DNA of 64,000 bases from assembly GCF_000455365.1 (NCBI RefSeq), contig NZ_HG315685.1, forward strand, positions 414,537 through 478,536, given 5' to 3'. Position numbers and translations under genes: made by a program. Shown in pieces: positions 8,174 through 17,010 of this stretch (position 1 is the stretch's first letter; the number at the start of each line of letters is the position of its first letter). Below the pieces are notes generated by a model. It saw only the letters and a program-made list of their open reading frames with translations, had not been told where the DNA came from and made no database searches. The stretch comes from Halopiger djelfimassiliensis. Lineage in GTDB: Archaea; Halobacteriota; Halobacteria; Halobacteriales; Natrialbaceae.

Positions 8174-8440
8174 ATGAGAAAATCGGCGGATTGGATGAGT
8201 ATCGCAGACGAACGGATTCTTGAGGCGCTTGAGGAGAAAGAGTCAGGCACACCGACAAGTCTATCACAAAACGAATACGTCCGATTCAGCCGTACACATC
8301 TACACCAGCGGATGAAGAAATTAGATCGGTATGGATTGATTCGTTTCCTCGGGAATGGGGTGTACGTCCTTACCGACGAAGGCCAACAGTATCTCGATGG
8401 TGATCTTGACGCCGCCGAACTCGAGCCGGACGAGGACTGA
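8174..8440 (+). CDS. Winged-helix DNA-binding protein (PhiH1-repressor-like)
   Basis: An 88-residue wHTH protein. MSIADERILEALEEKESGTPTS is helix 1-2, NEYVRFSRTHLHQRMKKLDRYGLI is the recognition region, and FLGNGVYVLTDEGQQYLDGDLD is the wing and final helix. The fold matches the small repressor-like regulators common in haloarchaeal viruses and plasmids. A GTG at 8138 would add 12 residues. The ATG at 8174 is preferred because the TATA-like box at about 8130 would place transcription start only slightly upstream and the conserved part begins there. It probably regulates itself and the divergent lipoprotein. Confidence 0.75.
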   Translation: MRKSADWMSIADERILEALEEKESGTPTSLSQNEYVRFSRTHLHQRMKKLDRYGLIRFLGNGVYVLTDEGQQYLDGDLDAAELEPDED

Positions 8441-8788
8441 CCATGTTCGTTCCCTAAACCGGGAAGAGAACTCTTTTACCGCAACTTCCGGAGGTGTCCT
8501 TGTCGCCAACGACCGGGAGAGCGATGTGAGTGGCTCGTGAGTGCGGTTGCCGTTCAAGCGAGTGGTCTTGATCATCGTATTTCCCGATCCGCCTCAACGG
8601 CATTGAGCGGCGATATGAGACAAGTAGAATACGCACTATGCATTGTCCATGGAGTTATAATTCCCAACAATAATAATCCTACAGCCCCTATTATACAATA
8701 GAGGGCAACCGCTTCTCGGGGCGTAATTCGCGTCGAAAAGCCCGCCTGCTGGAACAGGCGAGCGGTGGCCTTCGGGAGACGAAAGCCA
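8441..8788 (+). other. Intergenic leader of the zinc-finger gene cluster
   Basis: No gene is seen here. The centre (8640-8700) is AT-rich and could hold the promoter of the following three-gene cluster. A perfect hairpin CGCCTG-CTGGAA-CAGGCG lies at 8743-8760, and a GGC...GCC pair brackets the bases just before the ATG at 8789, so the transcript leader may be structured. Confidence 0.4.
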
Positions 8789-8998
8789 ATGCCAACTACG
8801 CACGCCGAGAGTCAAGAGCGTACCGAACAGCAGACACTTCGAGAACTACCGGGATTCCATCTGGATTCCGGATCGCCGTGTGCCTGTGGTGTCGAAGCCA
8901 TTCAGACGAGCAAGTCGGTCGGCTACAGCGACTTCGTGACGTACACCCACTGTTGTACCGAGTGCGGGAACGAGTTCGTCACCTACATCGAGGGATAA
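8789..8998 (+). CDS. Small zinc-finger protein
   Basis: A 69-residue acidic protein with Cys pairs CACG (about residue 33) and CCTECG (about residue 58), consistent with one zinc site. ATG 8789 is preferred over the GTG at 8765 because the longer N-terminus (FGRRKP) overlaps the structured leader. It is the first gene of a tight cluster: the next ATG is 3 bases after its TAA. Function unknown. Confidence 0.6.
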   Translation: MPTTHAESQERTEQQTLRELPGFHLDSGSPCACGVEAIQTSKSVGYSDFVTYTHCCTECGNEFVTYIEG

Positions 8999-9000
8999 CG

Positions 9001-9438
9001 ATGGCGGCGATTTCCCCTACCAATGTGGTGGACGTACTTGATGCCGACGTGGCAGTCGAGAAGCGAGCGCAGTGGGAAGCCTTCTCGTTTGCGCTGCTCG
9101 GAGACGGCAACGTAGAGGTAGTCAACGGCTCCCACGAGGACGCTGACGATCACACCTATACTGTCCATGTCGAGGGCGGTATCCCGAGCGATTGCACCTG
9201 TCCGGCCTTCGAATATCAGTCGGGTCCGTGCAAGCACATGATTGCGGTCGCTATTCGAGAATCAGTCCTCGAAGCGGCCAGCCGGGAGCGGCCCGTTCGC
9301 GCCGACGGTGGTGTGACGCTCGACTCGTTCGCTACCGAGGACACCAACGAGAACGAGTGCTGGTGTGACGACCACGACTTCCCGTGCTTCGACTGCTATC
9401 GGGATAGTCAGCGCGATCTTCCGGGTGATTCCGAATGA
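9001..9438 (+). CDS. SWIM zinc-finger protein
   Basis: A 145-residue protein with a SWIM zinc finger at about residues 62-82: CTCPAFEYQSGPCKHMIAV, the CxCx(n)CxH signature. A C-terminal Cys-rich tail (ENECWCDDHDFPCFDCYRD) probably binds a second zinc. SWIM domains bind DNA or proteins; stand-alone haloarchaeal versions occur on plasmids and near mobile genes. ATG at 9001 is 3 bases after the preceding stop. An upstream extension in this frame runs through the previous gene and is rejected. The last codon overlaps the next gene start (ATGA at 9435-9438). Confidence 0.85.
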   Translation: MAAISPTNVVDVLDADVAVEKRAQWEAFSFALLGDGNVEVVNGSHEDADDHTYTVHVEGGIPSDCTCPAFEYQSGPCKHMIAVAIRESVLEAASRERPVRADGGVTLDSFATEDTNENECWCDDHDFPCFDCYRDSQRDLPGDSE

Positions 9439-9710
9439 CGAAACTTCCTCCGGCAAAAGCACTCAACGGAGAGAAGACGGGCACCACCTGCGACTCGTGC
9501 AACAAAGGAATCCGAACGGGTGACAAAGCGGTCGCCTACGCCACGCACTACGATGGCGACGGGTGGATCGTCCGGCGGGTATCGTGTACCGACTGCGGCC
9601 AGACGAGTATCGGTCTACCGACTGACGGAGCCGATGAAGTCGTCATTGAAGCGGTTGTCTGGCGTAATCGACTTGTCGGTGTGACTACGGTAGATCGGAA
9701 TCGACCCTGA
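9435..9710 (+). CDS. Small two-CxxC zinc protein
   Basis: A 91-residue protein with CDSC (about residue 19) and CTDC (about residue 51) separated by a beta-rich segment (AVAYATHYDGDGWIVRRVSC), which suggests a zinc-bound beta domain. Its start overlaps the SWIM-protein stop in an ATGA junction, so the two are translationally coupled and probably act together. No enzyme motif. Confidence 0.7.
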   Translation: MTKLPPAKALNGEKTGTTCDSCNKGIRTGDKAVAYATHYDGDGWIVRRVSCTDCGQTSIGLPTDGADEVVIEAVVWRNRLVGVTTVDRNRP

Positions 9711-9858
9711 TACTACTGGTAGGATTTTGTCCGTTACAGTATTGAGTCGTAACGCACCTTCAATCAGTTCATTATTCCGACGCCCAGCCGATACTATATA
9801 CGCCGAGAACAGTATCTCGAATAATTGTACCTATCCCGCATAGGAGTATCAGGCCGCA

Positions 9859-10299
9859 TTATCTGTTGCTAATCATTTCAATATGATCGGCAAATGGAAC
9901 TATGGCAATAAGAACGCCCAATAGAATCACTAATGCACCCAGTATCATGCCAACATTCGGATCGGATGCTAAACCTCGGAAGGAGATACCAGCAATAAAC
10001 ACACCAACGCAGCTAATAATGACACCAATGGCAGCAATGGCTCCTTTGCCTGTCCATTCAGCACGCCTTGCCCAATTTGCTGAATATGTATTTCTTATCC
10101 CATCGTGAAACGCGACCCCCATGAGAAGTCCAATGAAAATTCCAGTAAGAAATACAAATAATGTTGAAGCAAAATTCGAGACTGCACTATCTGCGAATGC
10201 AGTTGAGGCTAAACTACCTATAAATCCTCCAAAGAGAGCGCCGATTATAGACCAGAATGTCACATCAACGCTACCTGGCCTCTTTGAGTCTTCACTCAT
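9859..10299 (-). CDS. Four-TM membrane protein at the tail of the hsd operon
   Basis: A 146-residue protein (MSEDSKRPG start; an upstream GTG-frame extension is rejected). It has Gly-rich membrane helices at about residues 15-37, 45-65, 85-107 and 117-137 and a short basic loop with WARRAEW between the second and third. It begins 10 bp after the YgjP-like peptidase stop on the same strand, so it is likely the last gene of the type I restriction operon transcript. No family recognised. Confidence 0.65.
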   Translation of the reverse strand: MSEDSKRPGSVDVTFWSIIGALFGGFIGSLASTAFADSAVSNFASTLFVFLTGIFIGLLMGVAFHDGIRNTYSANWARRAEWTGKGAIAAIGVIISCVGVFIAGISFRGLASDPNVGMILGALVILLGVLIAIVPFADHIEMISNR

Positions 10300-10309
10300 G
10301 TAGGTGTAG

Positions 10310-11032
10310 TCATACGTCTTCTTCACTAAATACCAACTTCGCGCTGTTCCGCTCAAGCCATTCGGCCTTCTCTTTGTAGTTCGGGCTGTGTTCACCAACC
10401 AACTGCCAGAACTCCCGCCCGTGGTGCTGTTCGATCAGGTGAGCGAGTTCGTGGACGACGAGGTAATCAACAACGTCGGGCGGAGCCATGACAAGCCGCC
10501 AGTTCAGACTGATCGTCCCGCCAGTCGAACAACTACCCCACCGGGTGCGCTGATTCCGGAGTTCGAGCTTCTCGTACTTGACACTCATGCGTTCAGCGTA
10601 GTGGTCGGTGCGGTCGGTGAGGTAATCCCGCGCCCGGCTCCGGTAGAAGTTTTCCAGCACTTGTTTCACCGAGGATTGTTCGACAGCGCTCTTTCGGAGA
10701 CGAATTGAGTCCTCGTCTACCTCGTGCTTCCGGCGGGACTCTATGACGAGTTCTCGGTCTTGACCGAGGAAAGGGAAGCACTCGCCAGCCTCGAAGGTCC
10801 GGTCGGGTACTTGCTCGCGGTAGGTGTCGTACTTCCGTTGCTGGTCAACCACCCATGCCGCGTTCTCCTTCAGTAACCTCGATGGACGAGCATTTTCGGA
10901 CTCGGGAAGGACGACCGTTACGCCATGTATGTCCACGTCGATACGCGGCTCACTGGCGTCGGCACTGTGGCGTACCTCGTACTCAACGGGATTCCCCAAC
11001 AGATCGATTTGTCGAGGTTGTGCTTTAGCCAT
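10310..11032 (-). CDS. YgjP/M48-like zinc metallopeptidase linked to hsdR
   Basis: A 240-residue protein of the YgjP/SprT-like family (old DUF45). The zinc-binding HExxH is HELAHLIEQHHG (about residue 192), with a downstream Glu/His for the third ligand (FWQLVGEHSPNYKE). The core NQRTRWGSCSTGGTISLNWRLVMAPPDVVDYLVVHELAH is the family signature block. Genes of this family commonly follow hsdR in type I restriction loci, and this one overlaps the hsdR stop by 8 bases. A regulatory or proteolytic role toward the restriction complex is inferred. ATG 11032 is chosen over a TTG at 11041. Confidence 0.85.
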   Translation of the reverse strand: MAKAQPRQIDLLGNPVEYEVRHSADASEPRIDVDIHGVTVVLPESENARPSRLLKENAAWVVDQQRKYDTYREQVPDRTFEAGECFPFLGQDRELVIESRRKHEVDEDSIRLRKSAVEQSSVKQVLENFYRSRARDYLTDRTDHYAERMSVKYEKLELRNQRTRWGSCSTGGTISLNWRLVMAPPDVVDYLVVHELAHLIEQHHGREFWQLVGEHSPNYKEKAEWLERNSAKLVFSEEDV

Positions 11033-14000
11033 TGTTCGCAATGAGGTAGTTCCGAATCGCGTCTATGAAGTCTTCGTCGTCCTGAATCAAGTGTCCAAGG
11101 TCGTTCTGTTTCACCAGCACGTCCAGCAAGATACGCTCAATTTCAGCAATGGTCTGCTGATTCGTTTTCCAGCCGTGGTACCCACGGTCAACTCGATCGC
11201 GGAACTGTGAGACGATTTCCTCGGCTACGGTTTCAGCCTCTTCCTCGGAGTCAATCGAATTGGACGACTCTTCGGTCAAGTGAGTGTAGATCGCGAACTC
11301 GGCGTCTTCCATCCCCTTCTCTTCGGCTTCGGCTTCCACATCCAGAATCTCTTCCTCAACGGCTTTCAGGGCTTCAACGGCCTCGGGATCGCCTATCTCG
11401 TCACCCTGCCAGCGTTCCACTATGTCCGTCACGCGCTCGCTCAAGCGCTTGTAGCGAGGGTTCTGGTTCTCCCGAGGGTGCAAGTGTTCGCGGGTCGCGT
11501 GGGCAATCTGTGACGCCTTCACGCCGGGGTTATCCAGCCCTTCCACGTCTTCAAGATATTCCTCACCGAGTTTGTACGTCGGGAAGTCCCGCTTGATTTC
11601 CCCGATTTCGACGTTCTCGCTGATTATCTCTCGGGTCTTCTCCTGCATGTCCTCTTCGGGGTCGTCGTCCCCGGAGGTAGTTCGCTTGAAGGCGACGTGG
11701 ACCCGGCTCAACCACTTGTAGTCGTCTTCGATACCCTCCTGAATAAGCCGTTTATCGGGCGCAACGGACTCGTAGAGCGATTGGAGTCGCCGGAAGCCCT
11801 GTTTGAACTGGCGTCGTTCAGGATGGGTGCTGACGCGTTCAACGGCCTCATAGGCGGACTCTTGACTGTCGTCCTTTGGAATCCCCTCGAAGATCCCCAT
11901 GACCGTTTCTAACTGGTCCTTCAGGTCTTCGAAGAGTTCGCTCTTATCGCGGGCGGCATAGGCTTTCGTCTCGTCGTCGTAGTCCAGCGCTTCATCTATA
12001 TTCTCGAAGACTCCTTGGAAATCCACTATTTCGCCGTTCTCCTTGCCCTCGGCAGGCCGGTTCGTGCGGGCAATCGCCTGCATAAGCGTGTGGTTCTTCA
12101 GATTCCGATCGAGGTATATCGTCTTCAGGATCGGGGCATCGAAGCCCGTCAATAGCATGTTGTGGACGACCAGCAGTTTCGGGTTCTCGTCTTCTTTGAA
12201 CGACTTGATGATACTGTCCCGCTCGTCGGGGTCAGTGTGGAACTGCTGTATCAGGTCGGGATCGTCATTGTTCGTCGTATAGAGGACTTCCACTTCGTCC
12301 TCGCTGCGACGGTCTATGAGCCGCTGACCGTACATCGCGGCTGACCGGCGGCTCGGTGTGACGACCATCCCTTTCCACCCGTTCGGGGAAACGTGTTCGT
12401 CATAGTGGCGGTCGATTTCTTCGACAGCCTTGTCTACGCGAGGTTCTATTTCCGCGAGCGTAGTCGTGTTGACCGTCTCGCGGATGAACTCGCGCTTCTC
12501 GTCTTTGGTGAGGCCCCGAAATTCCTGGTCGAACTCTTCGTCCAGTCCGGCTTCATCTATCTTCCACTCCATTTCGTGCCGGAGCGTGAAGTAGACGGGC
12601 AGAATCAGCTCGTCCTCGATACCTTGCTTGACGGTATATTGATGTAGGTATCGCTCGCCGGTTCGGTAGTCTTCACCGTCGGGTGAAAACTCGCGGAAGG
12701 TGTTCCGGGCCTTCTGCGTCTCGCCTTCCCTGACGGGTGTGCCGGTGAAGCCGAAGTGGTAGCAGTCCGGAAGTGCGTTGTCGAGACGACTGCCAAGGTC
12801 GGCTTCCATGAAGCGATGGGCCTCATCGCTCATAACGATCACCTCGTCGTTACCCTGCACATCCGGCTCTACGTCTTGGAATTTCTGAATCGTCGTGAGG
12901 ACGAGTTCGCTCTGGCCCTCTTCAATGAGTTCCTCAAGGTGGTCGATTCCTTTGGCTTCGGTCCACCGTTCGAGGGAGAGATTCGCCAATTGATCCCGCA
13001 TTTGGGAGTTCAGCTTGTCCGTATCGACGATGATGAACACCTGCGGATTGTCGGCCACGTTACGGGAAAGCAGGTTCTCGGCAGCGTAGAGCATGGTGAA
13101 GGATTTGCCCGATCCTTGAGTGTGCCAAATGAGGCCGGTCTTATCCTCGCCCTTGTCCACGCGATTGAGAATCGCGTTCACTGCGTAGTACTGCATGTAC
13201 CGTGGGACGATTTTGGCGTCTCCACCGGCTCGGCGTTCGTAGAAGACGAAATTTTTCAGCAGGTCGAGAAGAGAGCCCGGATTGCACAGTGCCTTGACGG
13301 CCTGTCGCATTTCGTTGTCGTCGGCGTATTCGTCGGGGGCGTCGTTCCACGGTTCGTAGAACTCCTTTGGTGAGCCGACTGCGCCATAGCGCAGTTCCAT
13401 CGTGTCAGCGGCGACGTTGAACAGTCCGGGGACGAACAGCCGGGGAACATCGTCTTCGTAGGCCAGCAGGTCGCTCACGGCGTCGTGCCAGTCGTTGTCC
13501 TGCGCCCGACTCTTCAGTTCCATCGTCACAAGGGGAATCCCGTTGATGAAGAGATTCACGTCCGGGCGGATGGTTGTCTCCCTCGAGATCGAAAACTGGT
13601 TGACCGCATGGAATGAATTGTTTTCAGGGTTCTCGTAGTCTATCAGATCCACGTAGACTGTTTTCGTCACACCGTCGTCGCGTCGAACAGTGAAGGTCTT
13701 GCCCTTGGTGAGTAACTGGTGGAAGGCTCGATTGCCGTCCATGAGGTTTTCGGCGTCGAGGTCGCGCTTTAGCGATGAAACGAATTCCTCGACGTTGTCC
13801 TTGGTAATGTCCTTGTTGAGCGCGATGACTTGTTCGGCCAGTAAGTCCCAGTAAACGACTTCGTGACTCTGTCGGTCGTACTCGGCGTCGAGAGCGCTTG
13901 CACCACGATCACTGTCCTGCCCGTAGGCGTCCCACCCGACGGTGTTGAGCCACGAGAGAAGTGAGTGTTCAACGCCTTCTTCGGATGGATGGTCAGCCAT
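11025..14000 (-). CDS. hsdR: Type I restriction endonuclease subunit R (HsdR)
   Basis: A 991-residue motor-nuclease subunit. The N-terminal PD-(D/E)xK nuclease is at about residues 150-180 (RPDVNLFINGIPLVTMELKSR supplies D, E and K). The superfamily 2 translocase has Walker A TQGSGKSFTM (about 300), Walker B DEAHR (about 393), motif III TGTPV (about 415), and C-terminal motifs TGFDAPILKTIYLDRNL and QAIARTNRP (about 650-680). A helical C-terminal domain contacts HsdM. The length is normal and no key residue is missing. It overlaps hsdS by 8 bp and the peptidase gene by 8 bp, so the operon is tightly coupled. Confidence 0.95.
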   Translation of the reverse strand: MADHPSEEGVEHSLLSWLNTVGWDAYGQDSDRGASALDAEYDRQSHEVVYWDLLAEQVIALNKDITKDNVEEFVSSLKRDLDAENLMDGNRAFHQLLTKGKTFTVRRDDGVTKTVYVDLIDYENPENNSFHAVNQFSISRETTIRPDVNLFINGIPLVTMELKSRAQDNDWHDAVSDLLAYEDDVPRLFVPGLFNVAADTMELRYGAVGSPKEFYEPWNDAPDEYADDNEMRQAVKALCNPGSLLDLLKNFVFYERRAGGDAKIVPRYMQYYAVNAILNRVDKGEDKTGLIWHTQGSGKSFTMLYAAENLLSRNVADNPQVFIIVDTDKLNSQMRDQLANLSLERWTEAKGIDHLEELIEEGQSELVLTTIQKFQDVEPDVQGNDEVIVMSDEAHRFMEADLGSRLDNALPDCYHFGFTGTPVREGETQKARNTFREFSPDGEDYRTGERYLHQYTVKQGIEDELILPVYFTLRHEMEWKIDEAGLDEEFDQEFRGLTKDEKREFIRETVNTTTLAEIEPRVDKAVEEIDRHYDEHVSPNGWKGMVVTPSRRSAAMYGQRLIDRRSEDEVEVLYTTNNDDPDLIQQFHTDPDERDSIIKSFKEDENPKLLVVHNMLLTGFDAPILKTIYLDRNLKNHTLMQAIARTNRPAEGKENGEIVDFQGVFENIDEALDYDDETKAYAARDKSELFEDLKDQLETVMGIFEGIPKDDSQESAYEAVERVSTHPERRQFKQGFRRLQSLYESVAPDKRLIQEGIEDDYKWLSRVHVAFKRTTSGDDDPEEDMQEKTREIISENVEIGEIKRDFPTYKLGEEYLEDVEGLDNPGVKASQIAHATREHLHPRENQNPRYKRLSERVTDIVERWQGDEIGDPEAVEALKAVEEEILDVEAEAEEKGMEDAEFAIYTHLTEESSNSIDSEEEAETVAEEIVSQFRDRVDRGYHGWKTNQQTIAEIERILLDVLVKQNDLGHLIQDDEDFIDAIRNYLIANNG

Positions 14001-15405
14001 GCTGTGCGATTTCCTCTGGAACCTCTATATCCGTGTCAGTTGTTCGGACTGTTCCCGACAGCAGGTCTTGCATGAGGCTGCGCTTGAGGCGTTGTAGGTG
14101 CCTACGATAGTTCCGCTCATTCTGAACTTTTGTGTCGAATTCTCGCAAAACATCTACAATTTCTTGCTGTTCAGAGATTGGCGGCTTCGGTATTTTAAGT
14201 TCAGAGATGTTTTCGAGATTGATTCTACTACGGCCTGTTCCGCGTAAGTGAGCAACTGCCTGCCGCCAGACCTTATGGGAGTTCATACAGTACATTAGGA
14301 ATCGGTCCTCAATCTCCTCATTGGGGACAATTCGGACTACATCTGCACATCCGAGTAGATATTTGTCATAAGTATTGGGAACGATACACGCGCGGGCTAC
14401 AGGTTCAGCCATCTTTGCGACGACTACTTCGCCAGGATAAATAGCCCGGTGAGTGATTTCCTCGTATTTCTCTTGTGTTGCGAATTTTGGATTCGAATCA
14501 TTAAACTCACCTACCCCAACTTCTTCTAACAGAATCGCACGAGCGTCTCCCTCTTCATGTATTTCAGCTGATGAAAGCGCGTATCGCGCCCCATCTGTGA
14601 AAGCGTTTTTCTCATCACTAATAATGTCTTCAATTGCTACTGTTTCCCAGTGTGCAGGTAATTGTCCCAGTTTTGTACCAGTTTCATGCACCTCGGAATC
14701 TTCTACACCTTGACTTAAGAAGTCCTGTACAAGTCCTTCTCGAGTCTGTTCAATTTGCGATTCGATTTCTTGGGTCTTCTGAATCGCTTGGTCAACGGAG
14801 CGGAGTACAGTAGCGATTCGACGCTGTTCATCCAGTGGCGGAAGTGGTACAGGAAGTAAGTCAAGCCGTGTTTTTGAGAGTTCGATCTGGCCAGTGGACC
14901 CGTTCACACACATCGAATATAGTAGAGCCTGTCCAAGATAACTTTCCAGAAAGTACCGATGAAAGTAGGGATTCAGGTCTTCTTCTGTCCGGAGAAGAGT
15001 TACGTGTGAGTCAATTGCTCTTCGTTCATCGTCGGGATATACCTGTGCCCGCCCGAGAGTACCCTGGCCTGTAGAGTTCAGAATTACGTCCCCCAACTGT
15101 GGGAAATATTTTTCCTTCCAATCTTCTGCGACTTCTTCATCCAGGTATCGCAGATTCTCAAAATGCCAACCATCCCAGTAGATACACTCCTGATTGATTA
15201 CAGGGACTCCCTCATCGGCATACGTTGGCTGTTTACCTCTGGTGACGAGTTGTTTTATCTCACCGAGTCTTTTTGCGGTCCACTCACCGGGTGTTGAAAG
15301 AGTGAAGGGACCAAATTGCTCTTGGTCTAACCCTTCTACTTCTTGCTCCGGATCTTGTTCATCTTCGTCTTCAATGTATTCGTCCACTGTAGCCTCTTCA
15401 CTCAT
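13993..15405 (-). CDS. hsdS: Type I restriction specificity subunit S (HsdS)
   Basis: A 470-residue DNA-recognition subunit with the expected two target-recognition domains. Each is followed by a coiled-coil spacer: PLPPLDEQRRIATVLRSVDQAI (about residue 185) and PKPPISEQQEIVDVLREFD (about residue 400), the hallmark repeated HsdS segments. It sets the bipartite target site of the whole complex, which cannot be read from sequence. An acidic N-terminal tail (residues 1-35) precedes the first recognition domain. It overlaps hsdM (8 bp) and hsdR (8 bp). Confidence 0.95.
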   Translation of the reverse strand: MSEEATVDEYIEDEDEQDPEQEVEGLDQEQFGPFTLSTPGEWTAKRLGEIKQLVTRGKQPTYADEGVPVINQECIYWDGWHFENLRYLDEEVAEDWKEKYFPQLGDVILNSTGQGTLGRAQVYPDDERRAIDSHVTLLRTEEDLNPYFHRYFLESYLGQALLYSMCVNGSTGQIELSKTRLDLLPVPLPPLDEQRRIATVLRSVDQAIQKTQEIESQIEQTREGLVQDFLSQGVEDSEVHETGTKLGQLPAHWETVAIEDIISDEKNAFTDGARYALSSAEIHEEGDARAILLEEVGVGEFNDSNPKFATQEKYEEITHRAIYPGEVVVAKMAEPVARACIVPNTYDKYLLGCADVVRIVPNEEIEDRFLMYCMNSHKVWRQAVAHLRGTGRSRINLENISELKIPKPPISEQQEIVDVLREFDTKVQNERNYRRHLQRLKRSLMQDLLSGTVRTTDTDIEVPEEIAQHG

Positions 15406-16903
15406 AGTTTAGCGCCTCCATGTGGCTATCTATTCGGGCTTCTATCTCGTCGCGCTCGGCCTGCAACTCGCGTAGTTTACCGAGTTCTTCCTGAACGTCA
15501 ATGTCTTCCTCTGGCTCCGTGGTATCGACGTAGAGCGCGATATTCAAGTTGTAATCATTCTCCTGAATCTCGTCCAGCGACACCGTTCGACTGACCCGCT
15601 CTTCGGTCGTCCAGTTGCGGAAGTTCTCAACGATATGGTTGAGGCCCTCGTCGGTCAGCTCGTTCTGGTTCGAGAGTTCACGGTAGAAGTCCTCGTCGGC
15701 AGCGTGTACGAATTGCACCTCGTTTTCCCGCTCGGCAGGCTTGTCGGTGTTCAGCACGAGGATAGCCGACGGGATACTGTTATTCTGAAAGAGATTCTCG
15801 GGAAGCCCGACGATTGCTTCCACAAGGTCGTCTTCGAGCATTGGCTTACGGAATTTGCTCTCGTGTTTACGGAACAGCACGCCGTGCGGAATGACGATAG
15901 CCGCCTTCCCACCAGCGTCGTCACCTCGATCAAGGTCCTTCAGTTGCTCGGCCATATGCATGATGAAGGCGTAGTCACCTCGGTCGGCTCGAGGGAGTTT
16001 GTCGGCCCAATCGAAGCGTCCCCATTTATCATCCTGAAGATCACTTTTAGCCCAATCCGCCGAGAACGGGAAGTTAGCCAGTACCCGATCGAACCGCGTG
16101 AGTTCGTTCGTTTCCTCGTTCTTGAACGCTGGATTTGATAGCGAATCTTCGCGCTCGATAGTCCCATTTAGGCCGTGAATGGAGAGGTTCATCTTGGCGA
16201 TCGCCGCAATATCCGGATTGATTTCCTGTCCGGTGAACGTAAGCTTCGACGGGTCGCCACCCTGCTCTTCACGGTAGTACCGGGCGGCCTCAATGAGCAT
16301 ACCACCAGAGCCGACAGTCGGATCGTGGAATGTCATGCCGTCCTCAAACTCATCCACGAGACGAACGCAGAGGTTCACGATGTGTGGCGGTGTGAAGAAC
16401 TGACCGCCCGACTTCCCTTCCTCTTCGGCAAAGTGCCGAACGAGGTCCATGTATGCTTCACCGAGCATGTCCGGCGGGATACTGTCTCGGTCGAGGTCGT
16501 ATTTCGAGAGGTGTTCGACCAGTTTCCCGAGCCGATCGTCACCCAGGGCGTCAGCGTCAATGTAGTCCGCGCGGAACAGGCCTTGGAGTCCGGGGTTTTC
16601 TTCGGTCAGCGCGTCGAAAGCCTCGTTCAGTTCCTTGTCCACATTGTCCGAAACCGATCGAAGGTCCTCCCACAGATAGCCCTCGGGTACGACCGGAATA
16701 TCGTACAGGTTCTCTCTGCGCGCGAAGTCTTCACCGTATTCCTCGAGATTCGATTCGTACTGCTTGACGAACTCATCCGAGATCGACTTGTAGTAGACGA
16801 GAGGCAGAATGTACTCTTTGTAGTCGGTTGGGTCTACGGCGTCACGAATTATGTCGGCACATTTGAAGAGGTGTGAATCGAGTTCTTCCAGCGAGAGACT
16901 CAT
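15398..16903 (-). CDS. hsdM: Type I restriction DNA adenine methyltransferase subunit M (HsdM)
   Basis: A 501-residue N6-adenine methyltransferase. The N-terminal helical domain (LEELDSHLFKCADIIRDAVD...YKEYILPLVYYK) is typical of HsdM. The SAM-binding motif I is HDPTVGSGGMLIEAARY (about residue 192). The catalytic motif IV reads ANFPFSADW, an NxPF variant of NPPF that keeps the Asn, second Pro and Phe. A C-terminal helical tail dimerises with HsdS. It is the first gene of the hsd operon; the preceding same-strand gene (17011-17592) is 107 bp upstream and may belong to the same locus. Confidence 0.95.
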   Translation of the reverse strand: MSLSLEELDSHLFKCADIIRDAVDPTDYKEYILPLVYYKSISDEFVKQYESNLEEYGEDFARRENLYDIPVVPEGYLWEDLRSVSDNVDKELNEAFDALTEENPGLQGLFRADYIDADALGDDRLGKLVEHLSKYDLDRDSIPPDMLGEAYMDLVRHFAEEEGKSGGQFFTPPHIVNLCVRLVDEFEDGMTFHDPTVGSGGMLIEAARYYREEQGGDPSKLTFTGQEINPDIAAIAKMNLSIHGLNGTIEREDSLSNPAFKNEETNELTRFDRVLANFPFSADWAKSDLQDDKWGRFDWADKLPRADRGDYAFIMHMAEQLKDLDRGDDAGGKAAIVIPHGVLFRKHESKFRKPMLEDDLVEAIVGLPENLFQNNSIPSAILVLNTDKPAERENEVQFVHAADEDFYRELSNQNELTDEGLNHIVENFRNWTTEERVSRTVSLDEIQENDYNLNIALYVDTTEPEEDIDVQEELGKLRELQAERDEIEARIDSHMEALNYE

Positions 16904-17010
16904 ACACGTCCCATTTCATGCGAGCATGTTATTTGCTCCGGTGGAGCTTGGGGATAAGAGTATCCTGGTAGATTCTTGGGCAAGATCACTGTGTATACGA
17001 CTGTCTCGAT

